From Pseudomonas baetica (GTDB lineage Bacteria > Pseudomonadota > Gammaproteobacteria > Pseudomonadales > Pseudomonadaceae), in assembly GCF_019733355.1 (NCBI RefSeq), contig NZ_JAIHLQ010000057.1, positions 1-32,383 on the forward strand: DNA of 32,383 nt, given 5' to 3'. The translations under genes and the position numbers were made by a program. Numbering within the stretch: position 1 is the stretch's first letter; each line of letters starts with the position of its first letter. The notes under the pieces are model-generated. The model was not told where the DNA came from. It saw only the letters and a program-made list of their open reading frames with translations, and made no database searches. Below are positions 30,966 to 32,383 of this stretch, one piece after another.

Positions 30966-32120
30966 ATGAGTGCCGTGATCAAAGACGCATCCCAGCAGAA
31001 CGACAAACCCCTGGTCAGCCTGCGCAACCTGAACAAGCACTACGGCGACTTTGCCGCCGTGGACAACATCTCCCTGGACATCAAGGACGGTGAATTCCTC
31101 ACCTTCCTCGGCTCCAGCGGCTCCGGAAAAAGTACGACGCTGTCGATGCTCGCCGGTTTCGAAACCCCGAGCAGCGGCGAGATCCTCGTCAACGGCCAGT
31201 CGCTGGTCAACGTGCCGCCGCACAAGCGCGACATCGGTATGGTGTTTCAGCGTTATTCGCTGTTCCCGCACCTGTCGGTGCGCGACAACATTGCCTTCCC
31301 GTTGGCGATCCGCAAACTCGCTGCGGCCGAACGTGACAAGCGCGTCGATGCGATGCTCAAACTGGTGCAACTCGATCAGTTTGCTCATCGCCGCCCTTCG
31401 CAACTGTCCGGTGGCCAGCAACAGCGTGTCGCCATCGCCCGGGCGCTGGTCTATGAGCCACGCATTCTGCTGATGGACGAGCCGCTGGGTGCGCTGGACA
31501 AAAAACTGCGCGAAGACCTGCAAGACGAACTGCGCCAACTGCACCGCCGCCTGGGCATCACCATCGTTTACGTGACCCACGATCAGGAAGAAGCCATGCG
31601 GTTGTCCCAACGCATCGCCATTTTCAGTCACGGCAAGATCGTTGGTTTGGGCAGCGGGTATGACCTGTATCAGAATCCGCCGAACGCGTTTGTCGCCTCC
31701 TTCCTCGGCAACTCGAACTTCCTCAAACTCAAGGCGCAGGGCAATGCGGCCGCGAGTTTTGAAGGGCAGCCGCTGTCGATCCGACTGACCGCCGGCGTGC
31801 ACACTGATCAGGATGTGCTGCTGATGGTACGCCCGGAAAAAGCCTTGGCGCTGAGCGTGCAGCAGGCGAGCGACGAGCCGTTGCCGGCAGGTTGGAATGA
31901 GGTGTCAGCGACGGTGGTTGAAGTGCTGTTTCTGGGCGAGAGCCTGACGTGCAGCGTGGTGACCTCGGGCGGAACGTCGATGACCGTCAAAGCACTGTCG
32001 GCGGCGGGCATGCCGCTCAAGGGGGGTGATCCGGTGAGCGTACGCTGGGCCACCGCCGATGCCTGCGTCTACACCGAATGGACCGAAAGCGACCTGAACA
32101 AAGCCGCCGGCGCTCACTAA
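30966..32120 (+). CDS. ABC transporter ATPase, PotA type
   Basis: The cytosolic ATPase subunit has 384 aa: Walker A GSSGSGKST (49-57), Q-loop Gln95 (MVFQRYSLF), signature LSGGQQQR (147-154), Walker B ILLMDEP (167-173) with D-loop GALD and H-loop His205 (YVTHDQEEAM). A C-terminal TOBE-type regulatory domain (about 290-375, LLMVRPEKALAL; VVEVLFLGESLTCSVVTSGG) is present, as in PotA. AGGAGT lies 5-6 nt before ATG 30966. It is the last gene of the importer operon, followed by the duplicated REP pairs. A frame open further upstream is not used. Confidence 0.92.
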   Translation: MSAVIKDASQQNDKPLVSLRNLNKHYGDFAAVDNISLDIKDGEFLTFLGSSGSGKSTTLSMLAGFETPSSGEILVNGQSLVNVPPHKRDIGMVFQRYSLFPHLSVRDNIAFPLAIRKLAAAERDKRVDAMLKLVQLDQFAHRRPSQLSGGQQQRVAIARALVYEPRILLMDEPLGALDKKLREDLQDELRQLHRRLGITIVYVTHDQEEAMRLSQRIAIFSHGKIVGLGSGYDLYQNPPNAFVASFLGNSNFLKLKAQGNAAASFEGQPLSIRLTAGVHTDQDVLLMVRPEKALALSVQQASDEPLPAGWNEVSATVVEVLFLGESLTCSVVTSGGTSMTVKALSAAGMPLKGGDPVSVRWATADACVYTEWTESDLNKAAGAH

Positions 32121-32146
32121 ACTCTTCAACACACCAAAATCCCCAG

Positions 32147-32247
32147 GTGGGCGCGGGCTGGCTCGCGAAGGCGTCAGCTCAGCCAACCTCTCTGCTGACT
32201 GACACACCGCTTTCGCGAGCAAGCCCGCTCCCACACTGGATTCGTGG
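32147..32247. repeat. REP pair, duplicated unit copy 1
   Basis: A REP pair with the arm gcgggctggctcgcgaag (one mismatch to the usual gcttgctcgcgaa) and the matching right arm ctttcgcgagcaagcccgc. The 101-bp block recurs at 32283-32383, with about 6 differences. The shared centre cagccaacctctctgctgac is not found in other REP pairs of the window, so the two are a local duplication. Confidence 0.9.
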
Positions 32248-32282
32248 CGAACACAACAAATCGTCCATCACAGATCAAAACT

Positions 32283-32383
32283 GTGGGAGCGGGCTTGCTC
32301 GCGAAGGCGTCAATCCAGCCAACCTCTCTGCTGACTGACACACCGCTTTCGCGAGCAAGCCCGCGCCCACACTGGATTTGTGG
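32283..32383. repeat. REP pair, duplicated unit copy 2 (touches window end)
   Basis: This block is almost identical to 32147-32247; the period is 136 bp. The arms are gcgggcttgctcgcgaag and ctttcgcgagcaagcccgc, and the copy ends with the last base of the window. Confidence 0.9.

Overview
The window looks like chromosome of a Pseudomonas of the fluorescens group. Most coding sequence is GC-rich, and gaps between genes carry Pseudomonas-type REP hairpins (core tgtgggagcgggcttgctcgcgaa). Gene families such as the SbcDC pair, the YCF48-like/RND pair and a DUF5629-like protein fit the same host. No rRNA, tRNA or CRISPR array was seen.

Left edge (1-2006): an AT-richer accessory patch of gene debris. 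It holds the 5' part of an IS4-family transposase running off the window, a hairpin that may be an IS end, a 130-aa orphan protein, the 3' remnant of a DUF899 (thioredoxin-like) gene, and a small immunity-like gene overlapping the last 41 codons of what looks like a polymorphic toxin tip. The core chromosome resumes at sbcD.

2007-10009: sbcD-sbcC-GST overlap by 4 bp at each junction. They are followed by two tiny overlapping membrane/exported proteins, a small secreted protein, an exported lactonase-like beta-propeller protein and a DUF5629-like protein.

10175-16997: a non-phosphorylative (Weimberg-type) pentonate pathway. A minus-strand operon (MFS transporter, FAH-family AraD1/GguC-like dehydratase, 2-oxoglutarate-semialdehyde dehydrogenase) diverges from an IlvD/Edd-family sugar-acid dehydratase and a FadR-type regulator. 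Together these convert a pentonate to 2-oxoglutarate. The divergent spacer has a good promoter with a palindrome between -35 and -10, and a related palindrome before the dehydratase.

17110-20534: an MMPL/RND exporter translationally coupled to an exported YCF48-like beta-propeller protein.

20857-32120: the most interesting part. A catabolic operon (DUF1185, alpha/beta hydrolase, aldehyde dehydrogenase, flavin reductase) is followed by a PcaC-like protein, a GntR/FCD regulator and a Nudix hydrolase. Then come DUF1330, a RibB with a cysteine-less RibA-like domain, and a polyamine-type ABC importer. Three separate promoter regions share a 15-bp element (TATTATGGTATACCA or a one-mismatch copy in inverted orientation), each exactly 12 bp after the start of a TTG-type -35-like hexamer. 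This ties catabolism, flavin supply and uptake into one probable GntR regulon. The flavin reductase has no oxygenase partner in the window. The substrate is unknown; a nitrogenous, polyamine-like or heterocyclic compound is my inference. Two 101-bp copies of a REP pair close the window.
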